From: Brachybacterium vulturis
GTDB taxonomy: Bacteria; Actinomycetota; Actinomycetes; Actinomycetales; Dermabacteraceae
Reading direction: 5' to 3'
Assembly: GCF_002407185.1 (NCBI RefSeq)
Contig: NZ_CP023563.1
Span: 2,356,001-2,420,000, forward strand
Length of the DNA: 64,000 nucleotides
The notes beneath the pieces are model-generated. The model made no database searches and was not told where the DNA came from. It worked only from the letters and a program-made list of their open reading frames with translations. This document shows, in pieces, positions 31,996 to 40,796 of this stretch. The stretch's first letter is position 1. Every line of letters begins with the position of its first letter. The position numbers and the translations under genes were made by a program.

Positions 31996-32622
31996 GTGAC
32001 CAACGTCAACCGTGCGCGCCGCCAGGCGCGTCTCTCCCGAGCCCTCGGGCTCCCGCTGACCCCGAAGTCCGTCAAGTACTTCGAGAAGCGCCCGTACCCC
32101 CCGGGCGAGCACGGCCGTGCCCGCCGCCGCACCGAGTCCGACTACGCCGTGCGACTCAAGGAGAAGCAGCGTCTGCGCGCCCAGTACGGCATCCGCGAGA
32201 AGCAGATGCACGGCGCCTACCTGGACGCCAAGAAGGAGCCGGGTCTGACCGGTGAGAGCATGGTCGAGCTGCTGGAGATGCGCCTGGACGCGCTCGTCCT
32301 CCGCGCCGGCTTCGCCCGCACCACCCTGCAGGCCCGTCAGGCCGTCGTGCACCGTCACGTCCTGGTCGACGGCAAGCTGGTGGACCGTCCCTCCTTCCGC
32401 GTGAAGCCGGGCCAGACCATCCAGATCAAGCCGAAGTCACAGGCGATGGAGCCCTTCCAGATCGCCGCCGAGGGTGGTAACTCGGACGTGCTGGCCACCG
32501 TCCCGTCGTACCTCTCGGTCGAGCTGTCGGACCTGAAGGCCCAGCTCGTCGCGCGCCCCAAGCGCGCCGAGGTCCCCGTGACCGTCGACGTCCAGATGGT
32601 CGTCGAGTACTACGCGCGCTGA
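31996..32622 (+). CDS. rpsD: 30S ribosomal protein S4, cysteine-free form
   Basis: A 208-residue S4, a primary 16S rRNA-binding protein. The N-terminal region (KSVKYFEKRPYPPGEHG) has no zinc cysteines, so it is the zinc-independent form. The S4 RNA-binding domain is at MRLDALVLRAGFARTTLQAR and HVLVDGKLVDRPSFRVKPGQ. It is encoded alone rather than in the rpsM-rpsK-rpoA operon. The GTG start at 31996 follows AAGAGGT. A terminator lies directly downstream. Confidence 0.97.
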   Translation: MTNVNRARRQARLSRALGLPLTPKSVKYFEKRPYPPGEHGRARRRTESDYAVRLKEKQRLRAQYGIREKQMHGAYLDAKKEPGLTGESMVELLEMRLDALVLRAGFARTTLQARQAVVHRHVLVDGKLVDRPSFRVKPGQTIQIKPKSQAMEPFQIAAEGGNSDVLATVPSYLSVELSDLKAQLVARPKRAEVPVTVDVQMVVEYYAR

Positions 32623-32644
32623 CCTCGTAGAACCGCGGCGCGAC

Positions 32645-32684
32645 AGGCCCCGGCGGGTGTACTCCGGTACCCTGACCGGGGCCT
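32645..32684 (+). terminator. rpsD terminator with an alaS -10 in its loop
   Basis: AGGCCCCGG pairs with CCGGGGCCT. The loop contains TACCCT (32668-32673), a candidate -10 for alaS, so termination of rpsD and initiation of alaS share the same 40 bp. Confidence 0.7.
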
Positions 32685-32776
32685 TCGTGTCACCACTGAC
32701 GGCTCCCTGACCTCCGTCCCTCTCGCACTCCGCCGCTGCCGCGCCGCGCGCAGCCCAGGAAGGACACCTCACCCTC

Positions 32777-35485
32777 ATGCGCACCTCCGAGATCCACCGC
32801 CGCTGGCTCGACTTCTTCGCCGAGAAGGACCACGAGATCGTGCCCAGCGCCTCGCTGGTGTCCTCCGATCCCTCGATCCTGTTCACGATCGCCGGGATGG
32901 TGCCCTTCATCCCGTACATCATCGGCACCGAGACGGCGCCCTACCCGCGCGCGGCGAGCGTCCAGAAGTGCATCCGGACCAACGACATCGAGAACGTCGG
33001 CCGCACCACGCGCCACGGAACCTTCTTCCAGATGGCGGGGAACTTCTCCTTCGGCGACTACTTCAAGACCGGTGCGATCGACTACTCCTGGGAGTTCCTC
33101 ACCACCGATCAGGACCACGGCGGGCTCGGCTTCGACCCGGAGCGGCTGTGGTTCACCGTCTGGGAGCAGGATGAGGAGTCCTACCGCCACGTCACCGAGG
33201 TCGTCGGCCTGGACCCGCAGCGGGTGGTGCGCCTGCCCCGCGAGGAGATCTTCTGGGACACCGGCCAGCCGGGACCGGCGGGGCCCTGCGGCGAGTGGCA
33301 CTACGACCGCGGCGCGGAGTACGGGCCTGATGCCGTGACCGGGACCGTCCCCGAATGGCCGGGAGACGAGAAGGCCGAGGACCGCTACATCGAGATCTGG
33401 AACCTGGTCTTCGACCAGTTCCTGCGCGGTGAGGGCAAGGGCAAGGACTACCCCCTGCTCGGCGAGCTCGACCAGAAGTCGATCGACACCGGCCTCGGGG
33501 TGGAGCGCGTCGCCTACCTGCTCCAGGGCGTGGACAACATGTACGAGATCGACCAGATCTTCCCGGTCATCGAGAAGGCCCAGGAGCTCTCCGGTCGCGT
33601 CTACGGCGCCGACGGCGAGGACGACGTGCACCTGCGCATCATCGGCGATCACGTGCGCAGCGCCCTGATGCTGGTGGCCGACGGGGTGCGCCCCGGCAAC
33701 GAGGGCCGCGGCTACGTGCTGCGCCGCCTGATCCGTCGCGCGGTGCGCTCGATGCGGCTGCTGGGCTACTCCGAGCGGACCATGCCCGCGCTGCTGCCGA
33801 TCTCGAAGTCCCTGATGGTCGAGTCCTATCCGGCGCTCGAGGCGGATTTCGTGCGCATCAGCGAGATCGTCTACGCCGAGGAGGAGGCCTTCCGCCGCAC
33901 TCTGGAGACCGGCACCACGATCTTCGACGACGTCGCCGGCGCGGTGAAGAAGGAGGGCGGTCGCGTGCTGCCCGGCGAGGACGCCTTCCGCCTCCACGAC
34001 ACCTACGGCTTCCCGATCGACCTCACGATGGAGATGGCCGGCGAGGTGGGGCTCCAGGTCGACGCCGACGCCTTCCGCAGCGCGATGCAGGAGCAGCGAG
34101 AGCGGGCCCGGGCCGACGCCGCGGCGAAGAAGGCCGGACACACCGACACCGCTCTCTACAACCGCCTGCTCACTCAGCGCGGAGGCGAGGTCCCCTTCCT
34201 CGGCTACACCGAGGACACGGTCGCCACCACGGTCGAGTCCGTGCTGGTGGACGGGGCACTGGTCGACTCCGTCCAGGCGCCGGCCCAGGTGGAGGTGGTG
34301 CTCGCCTCCACGCCGTTCTACGCCGAGTCCGGTGGGCAGCTCGCCGATCAGGGCCAGATCTCCCTCACCGGCGGCGGCCTGATCGAGGTCGATGACGTCC
34401 AGAGGCCCGTGCGCGGGCTGATCGTGCACCGCGGACGCCTGGTCGAGGGGGAACTCGCCCAGGGCGCCGCTGCGGTCGCGACCATCGATGCGGAGCGGCG
34501 CGGGGCGATCGCCCGGGCACACACCGCGACCCACATGGTCCACGAGTCGCTGCGCGAGGAGCTCGGCGGCAGCGCCACCCAGGCCGGCTCCGAGAACTCG
34601 CCGGGACGCATGCGCTTCGACTTCCGGTACGGCCAGGCGGTGCCGAAGTCCGTGCTCGAGCAGATCGAGGGCCGCGTGAACACGCTCCTGCAGGACGAGC
34701 TGACCGTCACCGACCAGCAGATGTCGCTGGACGAGGCGAAGGCTCTCGGCGCGCAGGCGCTGTTCGGTGAGAAGTACGGTGACATCGTCCGGGTGGTGTC
34801 CATCGGGGGAGACTGGTCGCGTGAGCTGTGCGGCGGCACCCATGTCGACAGCACCGGTGCGATCGGCACCGTGCAGCTGATGGGTGAGGCCTCGATCGGC
34901 AGCGGGGTGCGGCGCGTGGACGCGCTGGTGGGTCTGTCCGCCTACCGCCACCAGGCCAAGGAGCACGCCCTCGTCTCCCAGCTGTCCGAGCTGCTGAAGG
35001 TCGGTGCGGCCGAGGAGCTGCCCGAGCGCGTCCGCTCCCTCACCCAGAGGATGAAGGACATGGAGAAGCAGCTGGCGGCGATGCGCGGTCAGCAGCTGCA
35101 GGCCGAGGCCGGCAAGCTGGTCGAGACCGCGGTCGACGTCGACGGCGTGCGTCTGCTCGCCCACGACGCCGGCGAGGGCGTCGCCGCCGGCGACCTGCGC
35201 ACCCTCGCCCTGGATCTGCGCAGCCGTCTCGGTGAGGATCAGCCGGCCACCGTGGCGGTCGCCGGCCACGAGGGCGGTAGAGCGGCACTGGTGATCACCA
35301 CCAACGCCGCGGCCCGTGAGCGGGGGCTGGCGGCCGGCGCGATCCTGCGCGGCGCGGCTGAGGCCATGGGCGGCCGCGGCGGCGGCAAGCCCGATATGGC
35401 GCAGGGCGGCGGCGGCGATCCCGTGCGCATCCCCTCGGCGCTCACCGCGGTGCGCGAGGCGATCGCGGCGGCGCGCACCGCATGA
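32777..35485 (+). CDS. alaS: Alanyl-tRNA synthetase
   Basis: A 902-residue synthetase. The class II catalytic core has GMVPFIPYIIG, RTTRHGTFFQMAGNFSFGDY and ELDQKSIDTGLGVERVAYLL. The editing domain has HTATHMVHESLREELG and the CGGTHVDSTGAIG metal site (His and Cys). The C-terminal C-Ala region ends GGGKPDMAQGGG. AGGAAGGA precedes ATG 32777. It overlaps ruvX by 4 nt. Confidence 0.97.
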   Translation: MRTSEIHRRWLDFFAEKDHEIVPSASLVSSDPSILFTIAGMVPFIPYIIGTETAPYPRAASVQKCIRTNDIENVGRTTRHGTFFQMAGNFSFGDYFKTGAIDYSWEFLTTDQDHGGLGFDPERLWFTVWEQDEESYRHVTEVVGLDPQRVVRLPREEIFWDTGQPGPAGPCGEWHYDRGAEYGPDAVTGTVPEWPGDEKAEDRYIEIWNLVFDQFLRGEGKGKDYPLLGELDQKSIDTGLGVERVAYLLQGVDNMYEIDQIFPVIEKAQELSGRVYGADGEDDVHLRIIGDHVRSALMLVADGVRPGNEGRGYVLRRLIRRAVRSMRLLGYSERTMPALLPISKSLMVESYPALEADFVRISEIVYAEEEAFRRTLETGTTIFDDVAGAVKKEGGRVLPGEDAFRLHDTYGFPIDLTMEMAGEVGLQVDADAFRSAMQEQRERARADAAAKKAGHTDTALYNRLLTQRGGEVPFLGYTEDTVATTVESVLVDGALVDSVQAPAQVEVVLASTPFYAESGGQLADQGQISLTGGGLIEVDDVQRPVRGLIVHRGRLVEGELAQGAAAVATIDAERRGAIARAHTATHMVHESLREELGGSATQAGSENSPGRMRFDFRYGQAVPKSVLEQIEGRVNTLLQDELTVTDQQMSLDEAKALGAQALFGEKYGDIVRVVSIGGDWSRELCGGTHVDSTGAIGTVQLMGEASIGSGVRRVDALVGLSAYRHQAKEHALVSQLSELLKVGAAEELPERVRSLTQRMKDMEKQLAAMRGQQLQAEAGKLVETAVDVDGVRLLAHDAGEGVAAGDLRTLALDLRSRLGEDQPATVAVAGHEGGRAALVITTNAAARERGLAAGAILRGAAEAMGGRGGGKPDMAQGGGGDPVRIPSALTAVREAIAAARTA

Positions 35486-36033
35486 GCGCGCACGGCAGCC
35501 AGTCCGCCGACGAGCGCCCGGGCCTGCCCCGGGGCACCCGGCTCGGGGTCGATGTGGGAGACGTCCGCGTCGGGCTGGCGCGCAGCGACCTGGAGGGGAT
35601 GATCGCGACCCCCGTCGAGACCCTCGAGCGCGGCACGGCCGTCGGGCGGGTCGTGCAGGAGGCGCGAGAATCCGAGGCGCATGCCATCATGGTGGGGCTT
35701 CCGAGATCCTTGAACGGCTCGGAGGGCGCTGCCGCCGAGAAGGCACGGGACTTCGCCACGGAGCTCGCCGAGTCGCTGGCGGGAGATGCCTCGGGCATCG
35801 AGGTCAGGCTCATCGACGAACGACTGACCACCGTCTCGGCGCACAAGGCGCTGCACAGCTCGGGCCGCAAGGGACGGAAGCACCGCCAGGTCGTGGATCA
35901 GGTCGCCGCCGTGATGATCCTCCAGCAGGCGCTGGACATCGAGCGGTCCACCGGTGCGCGCGCCGGGGAGAGGGTCGAGGCTGAGCCCGCCGAGCCCGCG
36001 ATCGCCGAGGAACCGAGCCAGGAGGATGCGTGA
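35482..36033 (+). CDS. ruvX: Putative pre-16S rRNA nuclease / Holliday-junction resolvase YqgF
   Basis: A 183-residue RNase H-fold nuclease. Acidic catalytic residues lie in GTRLGVDVGDVRVGLA (Asp), and the later motif VRLIDERLTTVSAHKAL has the conserved Glu and Arg. DQVAAVMILQQALD closes the fold. The C-terminal acidic tail is extra. ATG overlaps the alaS stop (ATGA). alaS-ruvX-mltG-aroE is a conserved actinobacterial gene order. Confidence 0.93.
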   Translation: MSAHGSQSADERPGLPRGTRLGVDVGDVRVGLARSDLEGMIATPVETLERGTAVGRVVQEARESEAHAIMVGLPRSLNGSEGAAAEKARDFATELAESLAGDASGIEVRLIDERLTTVSAHKALHSSGRKGRKHRQVVDQVAAVMILQQALDIERSTGARAGERVEAEPAEPAIAEEPSQEDA

Positions 36034-37193
36034 TGGACGAGGAGGACCTCTCCTTCCGCGAGCTCGCGGAGACGCAGGGCGAGCCCAAGCAGAGCGCGGA
36101 GCACGGTCGTCGGCGGGCTCCGCGACGCGGGGGATTCCTGCGGCGCACGCTGCCGGTGCTGCTGGTGCTGCTGGTGGTGGGAGGTCTCGCGTACGGAGGG
36201 TTCGAGGGCTACCGCTGGATCACCTCCAACGTCAGCGTCGAGAACGAGGCCCAGGACTTCGAAGGACCCGGCCACGGTGAGGTCGAGGTCGAGGTCGCCT
36301 CGGGAGATACCGGCGCCGAGATCGCGAACACGCTGGTGGAGCAGGGGGTCATCAAAGCCACCGGGCCGTTCGTGAATCTCTTCAGCAACACCCCGGACGC
36401 CTCCACGATCGAGCCCGGCATCTATTCGCTCCGCCTCGAGATGACCTCGGCGGATGCGCTGAACGCCTTGATGGATCCGTCGAACCTGGCCGGGCACCGG
36501 GTGATCATCCCCGAGGGGAAGCGGCTCAGCGAGATCTGGGAGGTGCTCGCCGCCGAGACCGAGATCCCCGTCGAGGACTTCGAGGCCGCGGCGGAGGACT
36601 ACACCTCCTACGGCGTCCCCGAGAACGAGGCGGGCAGCCTCGAGGGCTACCTGTGGCCCGGCCGCTACGACATCTACGAGGACGATTCCGCAGAGGATGT
36701 CATCGCGACGATGTGGAGCCGGATGGAGGAGCAGCTCACCGCCCGGGAGATCCCCGAGGACCAGTGGCATCGCACTCTCACCATCGCCTCGCTCGCGGAG
36801 ATGGAGGTGCGCAGGCCCGAGGACTACGGGAAGGTCGTGCGCACCATCGAGAACCGGCTCGAGGGCGTGGGGGAGGCGAACGGTTCCCCGATGAAGCTCC
36901 AGTTCGACTCCACGGTCCACTACGCGACCGGGAAGTCCGGGAGCGTCGCCACCACCGACGAGGAGCGTGCCTCCGATGACCCCTACAACACCTACCGCCA
37001 CGCGGGGCTCCCGCCCGGTCCGATCGCGTCCCCCGGAGCGGGCGCCCTGGATGCCGCGGTCGATCCGCCGGCCGGCGACTGGCTCTATTTCGTGAGCGTG
37101 AACGGGGAGACCGGGGAGACGAAGTTCGCGGCCACCTGGGCGGAGCACACCGAGAACGTCGAGGAGTGGCAGGCCTGGGAAGCAGCGAACTGA
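36033..37193 (+). CDS. mltG: Endolytic transglycosylase MltG
   Basis: A 386-residue membrane-bound lytic transglycosylase that cuts new glycan strands. A basic cytoplasmic start leads to one helix (LRRTLPVLLVLLVVGGLAYG), then a LysM-like and the YceG catalytic domain. The catalytic Glu is in IASLAEMEV, with GLPPGPIASPGAGALDAAVD near the end. ATG 36033 is preferred over GTG 36030 because AGGAGG is 7 nt away. Confidence 0.93.
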   Translation: MDEEDLSFRELAETQGEPKQSAEHGRRRAPRRGGFLRRTLPVLLVLLVVGGLAYGGFEGYRWITSNVSVENEAQDFEGPGHGEVEVEVASGDTGAEIANTLVEQGVIKATGPFVNLFSNTPDASTIEPGIYSLRLEMTSADALNALMDPSNLAGHRVIIPEGKRLSEIWEVLAAETEIPVEDFEAAAEDYTSYGVPENEAGSLEGYLWPGRYDIYEDDSAEDVIATMWSRMEEQLTAREIPEDQWHRTLTIASLAEMEVRRPEDYGKVVRTIENRLEGVGEANGSPMKLQFDSTVHYATGKSGSVATTDEERASDDPYNTYRHAGLPPGPIASPGAGALDAAVDPPAGDWLYFVSVNGETGETKFAATWAEHTENVEEWQAWEAAN

Positions 37194-38053
37194 TGGGACC
37201 GCGCCGCTTCGCCGTGGTCGGCTCCCCGGTCGGTCACTCGCTCTCGCCCGCACTGCACCGCGCCGCATATGCCGCACTCGGGATCCGTGATGCCCAGTAC
37301 ACCCGGTTCGAGGTGCCCGCCGGGATGCTCGAGGAGTTCCTGGTGCACGGCCCCGGCCGGGAGCTGTCCGGGCTCAGCGTGACGATGCCCGGCAAACCCG
37401 AGGCCTTCGCCCTGGCCGCGGAGACCGACGCCACCTCTCGGTCCCTCGGGGTGGCCAACACCCTTCTGCGCCGGGACGACGGCAGCTGGCGTGCGGAGAA
37501 CCATGACGTGCACGGCATCATGGCCGCGCTGCGGGACCACGGCGGGGGGACCGGCGGCAGCGGGGCCGTGCTCGGCTCCGGAGCGACCGCGCTCAGTGCC
37601 GTCGCCGCTCTCATCGGGCTCGGCGTGGACACGGTGCTGCTCTCCGCCCGATCGGCGGAGAAGCTGACCCCGCTCGAGGATTTCGCGAGGGGGCTCGGTG
37701 CGGAGGTCCGGCGCATCCCCTGGGACCGGCAGCACGAGGTGCTCACGGCCGACATGGTGGTCAGCGCCCTGGCGATCGACGGTGCGCGTGCGGTGGCGGC
37801 GCAGTGGCGGACGCTGCCGTCCCTCCCGCGGACCGGCGTGCTGCTGGACGTGCTCTACGACCCCTGGCCCGCTCCGCTCGCGGCCGTGGTCGCCGAGGCC
37901 GGGGGAGAGGTCGCCGACGGGCTCGAGATGCTCGCCCACCAGGCCGATATGCAGCTGCGCTCCATGCTCGGGGTCCCCGCCGCACCGGTGGCGCAGATGC
38001 TCGCCGCAGCTCGTGAGGAGCTGGGTCGCCGACCGCAGGAACCACCGGGCTGA
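37193..38053 (+). CDS. aroE: Shikimate dehydrogenase
   Basis: A 286-residue NADP-linked enzyme of aromatic synthesis. The substrate site GSPVGHSLSPALHRAAYAA, the catalytic Lys in VTMPGKPEAF, the Asp region NHDVHGIMAAL, and a GSGATALSAVAAL nucleotide-binding loop are visible, ending with GLEMLAHQADMQL. The glycine-rich loop reads GSGATA rather than GAGGAA, a tolerated change. Its ATG shares one base with the mltG stop. A GTG at 37166 is less likely. Confidence 0.92.
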   Translation: MGPRRFAVVGSPVGHSLSPALHRAAYAALGIRDAQYTRFEVPAGMLEEFLVHGPGRELSGLSVTMPGKPEAFALAAETDATSRSLGVANTLLRRDDGSWRAENHDVHGIMAALRDHGGGTGGSGAVLGSGATALSAVAALIGLGVDTVLLSARSAEKLTPLEDFARGLGAEVRRIPWDRQHEVLTADMVVSALAIDGARAVAAQWRTLPSLPRTGVLLDVLYDPWPAPLAAVVAEAGGEVADGLEMLAHQADMQLRSMLGVPAAPVAQMLAAAREELGRRPQEPPG

Positions 38054-38067
38054 CGGCCGTCGGGGGC

Positions 38068-38097
38068 TTGCCCGAGAGGGTCAAGCTTGAGTAAAGT
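38068..38097 (+). promoter_or_regulatory. Promoter of the unknown gene at 38152
   Basis: TTGCCC (38068-38073) and TAAAGT (38092-38097) are spaced 18 nt, giving a leader of about 50 nt. Confidence 0.5.
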
Positions 38098-38151
38098 GAT
38101 GGGCGTCGCATCGGCTCCTGGGGAGCCCGTACAGAACACGAGAGGTCATCC

Positions 38152-38547
38152 ATGGAGCTCGCGCGGGGGGCACGTCACGACGATCTGGTCGATGCGGGGG
38201 ATCTGATCCAGCCCGACTCCGAGACGGCCACGATGTTGCTGCGTCGCTGCACCGCCCTGGCGGCGCGTGCCCGGGTGGATCTGCTCACGCCGAGCCGGTG
38301 CGAAGCCGCCGATGAGCTCCTCGACCTGCTCGCCCAGATGGAGTCGTGGGACCCTGCGGCCCTCGGGACCCCCGACCCGACGATGACTGTGCTCGCGGCG
38401 GCCGCGCTCCAGGACCTCGCAGAGCGCCTGCACCTCGCCCAGCAGCGTCAGGAGCCGACTCCGTCTGCGCTCACCACCAGCACCGATGCGGTGCTGGACG
38501 TGCTGCAGGGGATCATGGTGCGTCACCGGGTCGACGTCCCGGCGTGA
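38152..38547 (+). CDS. Hypothetical helical protein
   Basis: A 131-residue soluble protein starting MELARGARHDDLVDAGDLIQ. It has four amphipathic helices, including MLLRRCTALAARARVDLL and VLAAAALQDLAERLHLAQQ, and a short Thr/Ser stretch before the last one. No motif is recognised. It has its own promoter and GAGAGG before the ATG, and lies just upstream of tRNA-Leu. Confidence 0.7.
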   Translation: MELARGARHDDLVDAGDLIQPDSETATMLLRRCTALAARARVDLLTPSRCEAADELLDLLAQMESWDPAALGTPDPTMTVLAAAALQDLAERLHLAQQRQEPTPSALTTSTDAVLDVLQGIMVRHRVDVPA

Positions 38548-38639
38548 TTGTCTTCACGTTCCCGCTGGCAGGGCCGCTTTCGGTGTCGGCGGACCCCGGA
38601 TGCCGTGCTAATCTGCTCTCGTCGCTGCGGCGAACACCC

Positions 38640-38725
38640 GTCCGGGTGGCGGAATTGGTAGACGCGCTAGCTTGAGGTGCTAGTGCCCGTTTTAGGGCGT
38701 GGGGGTTCAAGTCCCCCCTCGGACA
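38640..38725 (+). tRNA. tRNA-Leu (anticodon GAG)
   Basis: An 86-nt class II tRNA. The acceptor GTCCGGG pairs with CTCGGAC (one G-T), discriminator A. The D-arm is GGCGGAATTGGTAGACGC; the anticodon arm is CTAGC-TTGAGGT-GCTAG with GAG at 38674-38676. A variable arm (GTGCCCGTTTTAGGGCGT) and the T-arm GGGGGTTCAAGTCCCCC follow. No CCA is encoded. It reads CUC and CUU codons. Confidence 0.97.
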
Positions 38726-38736
38726 CTCGATATGAG

Positions 38737-38762
38737 CCCCGATCCACTGCTGTGGATCGGGG
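38737..38762 (+). terminator. tRNA-Leu terminator
   Basis: A perfect 11-bp stem (CCCCGATCCAC with GTGGATCGGGG) closes a TGCT loop and is followed by TTCTTC. A textbook Rho-independent terminator. Confidence 0.92.
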
Positions 38763-38817
38763 TTCTTCGTCCGTCCGCATGCTCGGCCGTTCTCGCCTGC
38801 GTGGGAGAATCTGCGTC

Positions 38818-39285
38818 ATGGTCCACGTCTTCCTCCATGAACCGGTCATCGCCGGGAACACCGGCAACGCGATCCGGCTCTCCGCCGTCACCGGCGCCCG
38901 TCTGCACCTGATCGAACCGCTCGGCTTCGACCTCGAGGACGCGAAGCTCCGCCGGGCCGGGCTGGACTACCACGATCTCGCCGACGTGAGCATCCACGCC
39001 GACGCCGAGCAGGCGCTGGCGACGCTGCCGGAGGCCCGGGTCTTCGCCTTCTCCGCGCACACCGACGTCACCTTCGACAGCATCGAGTACTCCCGCGAGG
39101 ACATACTGCTGTTCGGGACCGAACCGACCGGACTGCCCGAGGAGGTGCTGGCCCATCCGCGGATCACCTCCCGGGTACGGATCCCGATGCTGCCCGCACG
39201 GCGGTCGCTCAACCTCGCCAACGCCGTCTCGATTGCCGTCTACGAGGCCTGGCGACAGCTCGGCTACGACGGGGCCGGAGCATGA
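38818..39285 (+). CDS. trmL: tRNA (cytidine/uridine-34-2'-O)-methyltransferase, TrmL family
   Basis: A 155-residue SPOUT enzyme that methylates the wobble ribose of tRNA-Leu. Motifs: the N-terminal LHEPVIAGNTGNAIRLSAVT, LLFGTEPTGLPEEVL, and the knot end VRIPMLPARRSLNLANAVSI. It is encoded right after a leucine tRNA gene, and TrmL substrates are tRNA-Leu isoacceptors in E. coli, though those are other anticodons. A GAGAAT hexamer 7 nt before ATG 38818 suggests near-leaderless transcription. It overlaps the next gene by 4 nt. Confidence 0.88.
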   Translation: MVHVFLHEPVIAGNTGNAIRLSAVTGARLHLIEPLGFDLEDAKLRRAGLDYHDLADVSIHADAEQALATLPEARVFAFSAHTDVTFDSIEYSREDILLFGTEPTGLPEEVLAHPRITSRVRIPMLPARRSLNLANAVSIAVYEAWRQLGYDGAGA

Positions 39286-40148
39286 GCCGCCGACACCCGG
39301 CGGCGCGCGAGCACCGCTCGTCCCTGCCGGCGCGGCTGGAGCGCCGCAACGCCCTGTTCCAGCAGTGGCAGTCGCTGCTGAGCAATCGCACCAAGCGCTC
39401 CCGCAGCGGGGAGATGATCATCCAGGGCGTGCGCCCGATCACCCTGGCGATCGCCCACGGGGTGGAGATCAGGGCGCTGCTGTCCGATGGCCGTGCCCAG
39501 CCCTCCCGCTGGGCAAGGGACCTGCTCGAGGACCCTCCCGGCCCGGTGGTGGAGCTGGCCCCCGAGCTGATGGCCGAGCTGGGGGAGCGGGAGGACGGTG
39601 CGCCGGAGCTGCTGGCTCTGGCCGCGGTGCCCTCGGACGCTCTCGACCGGCTCACCCCCACGGACACCGCGGTGGTGGTGGTCTTCGACCGTCCCTCCGG
39701 TCCGGGGAACATCGGATCGCTGGCCCGTTCGGCCGATGCCCTCGGCGCCGAGGCACTGCTGATCACGGGCCACAGTGCCGATGCCTGGGATCCTGCGGCC
39801 ATCCGTGCCAGCACCGGGTCGATCTTCGCCCTTCCCGTGCTGCGGGTGCCCTCCCACCGGGAGGTGCTGGACTGGCTCGGCACCCGCAGAGCGCTGGGGG
39901 AGCCGTGGACGGTGCTCGGGCTGGATGAGGCGGGCGGGCACGAGCTGTCCGCGGAGGACCTCTCCGGGCCCACCCTGGTGGTCATCGGGAACGAGACCGT
40001 CGGCATGAGCGCAGGCTGGCGGGAGGCCTGCGACGTCGTCGCCGAGATCCCGATCGGCGGCTCCGCGTCCTCGCTGAACGCGGCAGTGGCCGGATCCATC
40101 GCGCTCTACGAGATCCGGCGTCAGCGCCGCAGCACCCGGCACGGCTGA
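39282..40148 (+). CDS. SpoU-family RNA 2'-O-methyltransferase
   Basis: A 288-residue TrmH/RlmB-like SPOUT methyltransferase. The N-terminal part is an RNA-binding extension (KRSRSGEMIIQGVRPITLAI), the C-terminal part the knot, with FDRPSGPGNIGSLARSADAL, VVIGNETVGMSA and IPIGGSASSLNAAVAGSIAL. The exact target (rRNA or tRNA) cannot be told from sequence. It follows trmL with an ATGA overlap, so both RNA modifiers are co-translated. Confidence 0.88.
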   Translation: MSRRHPAAREHRSSLPARLERRNALFQQWQSLLSNRTKRSRSGEMIIQGVRPITLAIAHGVEIRALLSDGRAQPSRWARDLLEDPPGPVVELAPELMAELGEREDGAPELLALAAVPSDALDRLTPTDTAVVVVFDRPSGPGNIGSLARSADALGAEALLITGHSADAWDPAAIRASTGSIFALPVLRVPSHREVLDWLGTRRALGEPWTVLGLDEAGGHELSAEDLSGPTLVVIGNETVGMSAGWREACDVVAEIPIGGSASSLNAAVAGSIALYEIRRQRRSTRHG

Positions 40149-40160
40149 GCGTTCAGCACC

Positions 40161-40667
40161 TCAGGCCCCGCCCAGCGCGGCACGGACCAGCGGAGCGCCG
40201 AGCAGGCCCAGGAACGGTCCGGCCAGGAGCACCGGGCCGAGGGCGAAGCGCACCCCGGACCGTCGGGTCACGGCGATCACCACCATCCCCAGGATGCCGG
40301 CGAGCAGCGCGATGCCCAGCAGGGCCGCGATCAGCACCTCGCCGCCGAGCGACGCCGCCATCAGCGCCACCACCGGGAGCGTCTTCGCATCGCCCATGCC
40401 CAGCAGGGTCGGGGCGATCAGCGCCACCAGGATCGCCCCGGAACCCAGCACCAGGGCGAGCACCACCGCAGTGCGCAGGCCCTCGCGCAGCGCGGGCTGC
40501 AGCAGCCCGATCACCAGCAGCGCCGTCCCCACGGCACCGGTCAGCAGGGCCACCCAGCGATTCGGCAGCCGATGCTCCCGGCCGTCGACCCAGGACAGCA
40601 CTGCCGCGGGCGGCAGATACACCACCAGCAGCACGCCGATCAGGGACGGGGAGATCTCGGGCACCAC
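40161..40667 (-). CDS. Prepilin peptidase, A24 family, short form
   Basis: A 168-residue membrane aspartyl protease. The two catalytic Asp motifs are SWVDGREHRLPNR and GMGDAKT (GxGD), with hydrophobic helices between. It lacks the N-terminal methylase domain of full PilD. Short forms process type IV pilin-like or Tad pilins. No pilus gene lies in the window, so the substrate is elsewhere. GTG 40667 is the likely start. Confidence 0.85.
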   Translation of the reverse strand: MVPEISPSLIGVLLVVYLPPAAVLSWVDGREHRLPNRWVALLTGAVGTALLVIGLLQPALREGLRTAVVLALVLGSGAILVALIAPTLLGMGDAKTLPVVALMAASLGGEVLIAALLGIALLAGILGMVVIAVTRRSGVRFALGPVLLAGPFLGLLGAPLVRAALGGA

Positions 40668-40762
40668 GCCATTGCATCAGAAGCAGGCGGGCACCGGGGA
40701 GTCCGGGGCGCGACTGTGGACGGCCCGAGCGCCCCATATGTACCAGGGAACTGTGACGTTGC

Positions 40763-40780
40763 GTATCATGACACTGATAC
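40763..40780 (+). promoter_or_regulatory. Palindromic operator overlapping a -10, for the GntR pair
   Basis: GTATCA and TGATAC form a 6-bp inverted repeat with a 6-nt spacer. The left arm contains TATCAT (40764-40769), a good -10. The site is upstream of the membrane protein and GntR genes and is the natural target of that regulator. Confidence 0.55.
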
Positions 40781-40796
40781 ACCTTGGAGGTGCGTG

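Noticed and set aside
32690-35269. 859-codon minus-strand frame opposite alaS
   Set aside because: Antisense shadow of alaS, with His/Gly/Leu-rich composition and no motif.
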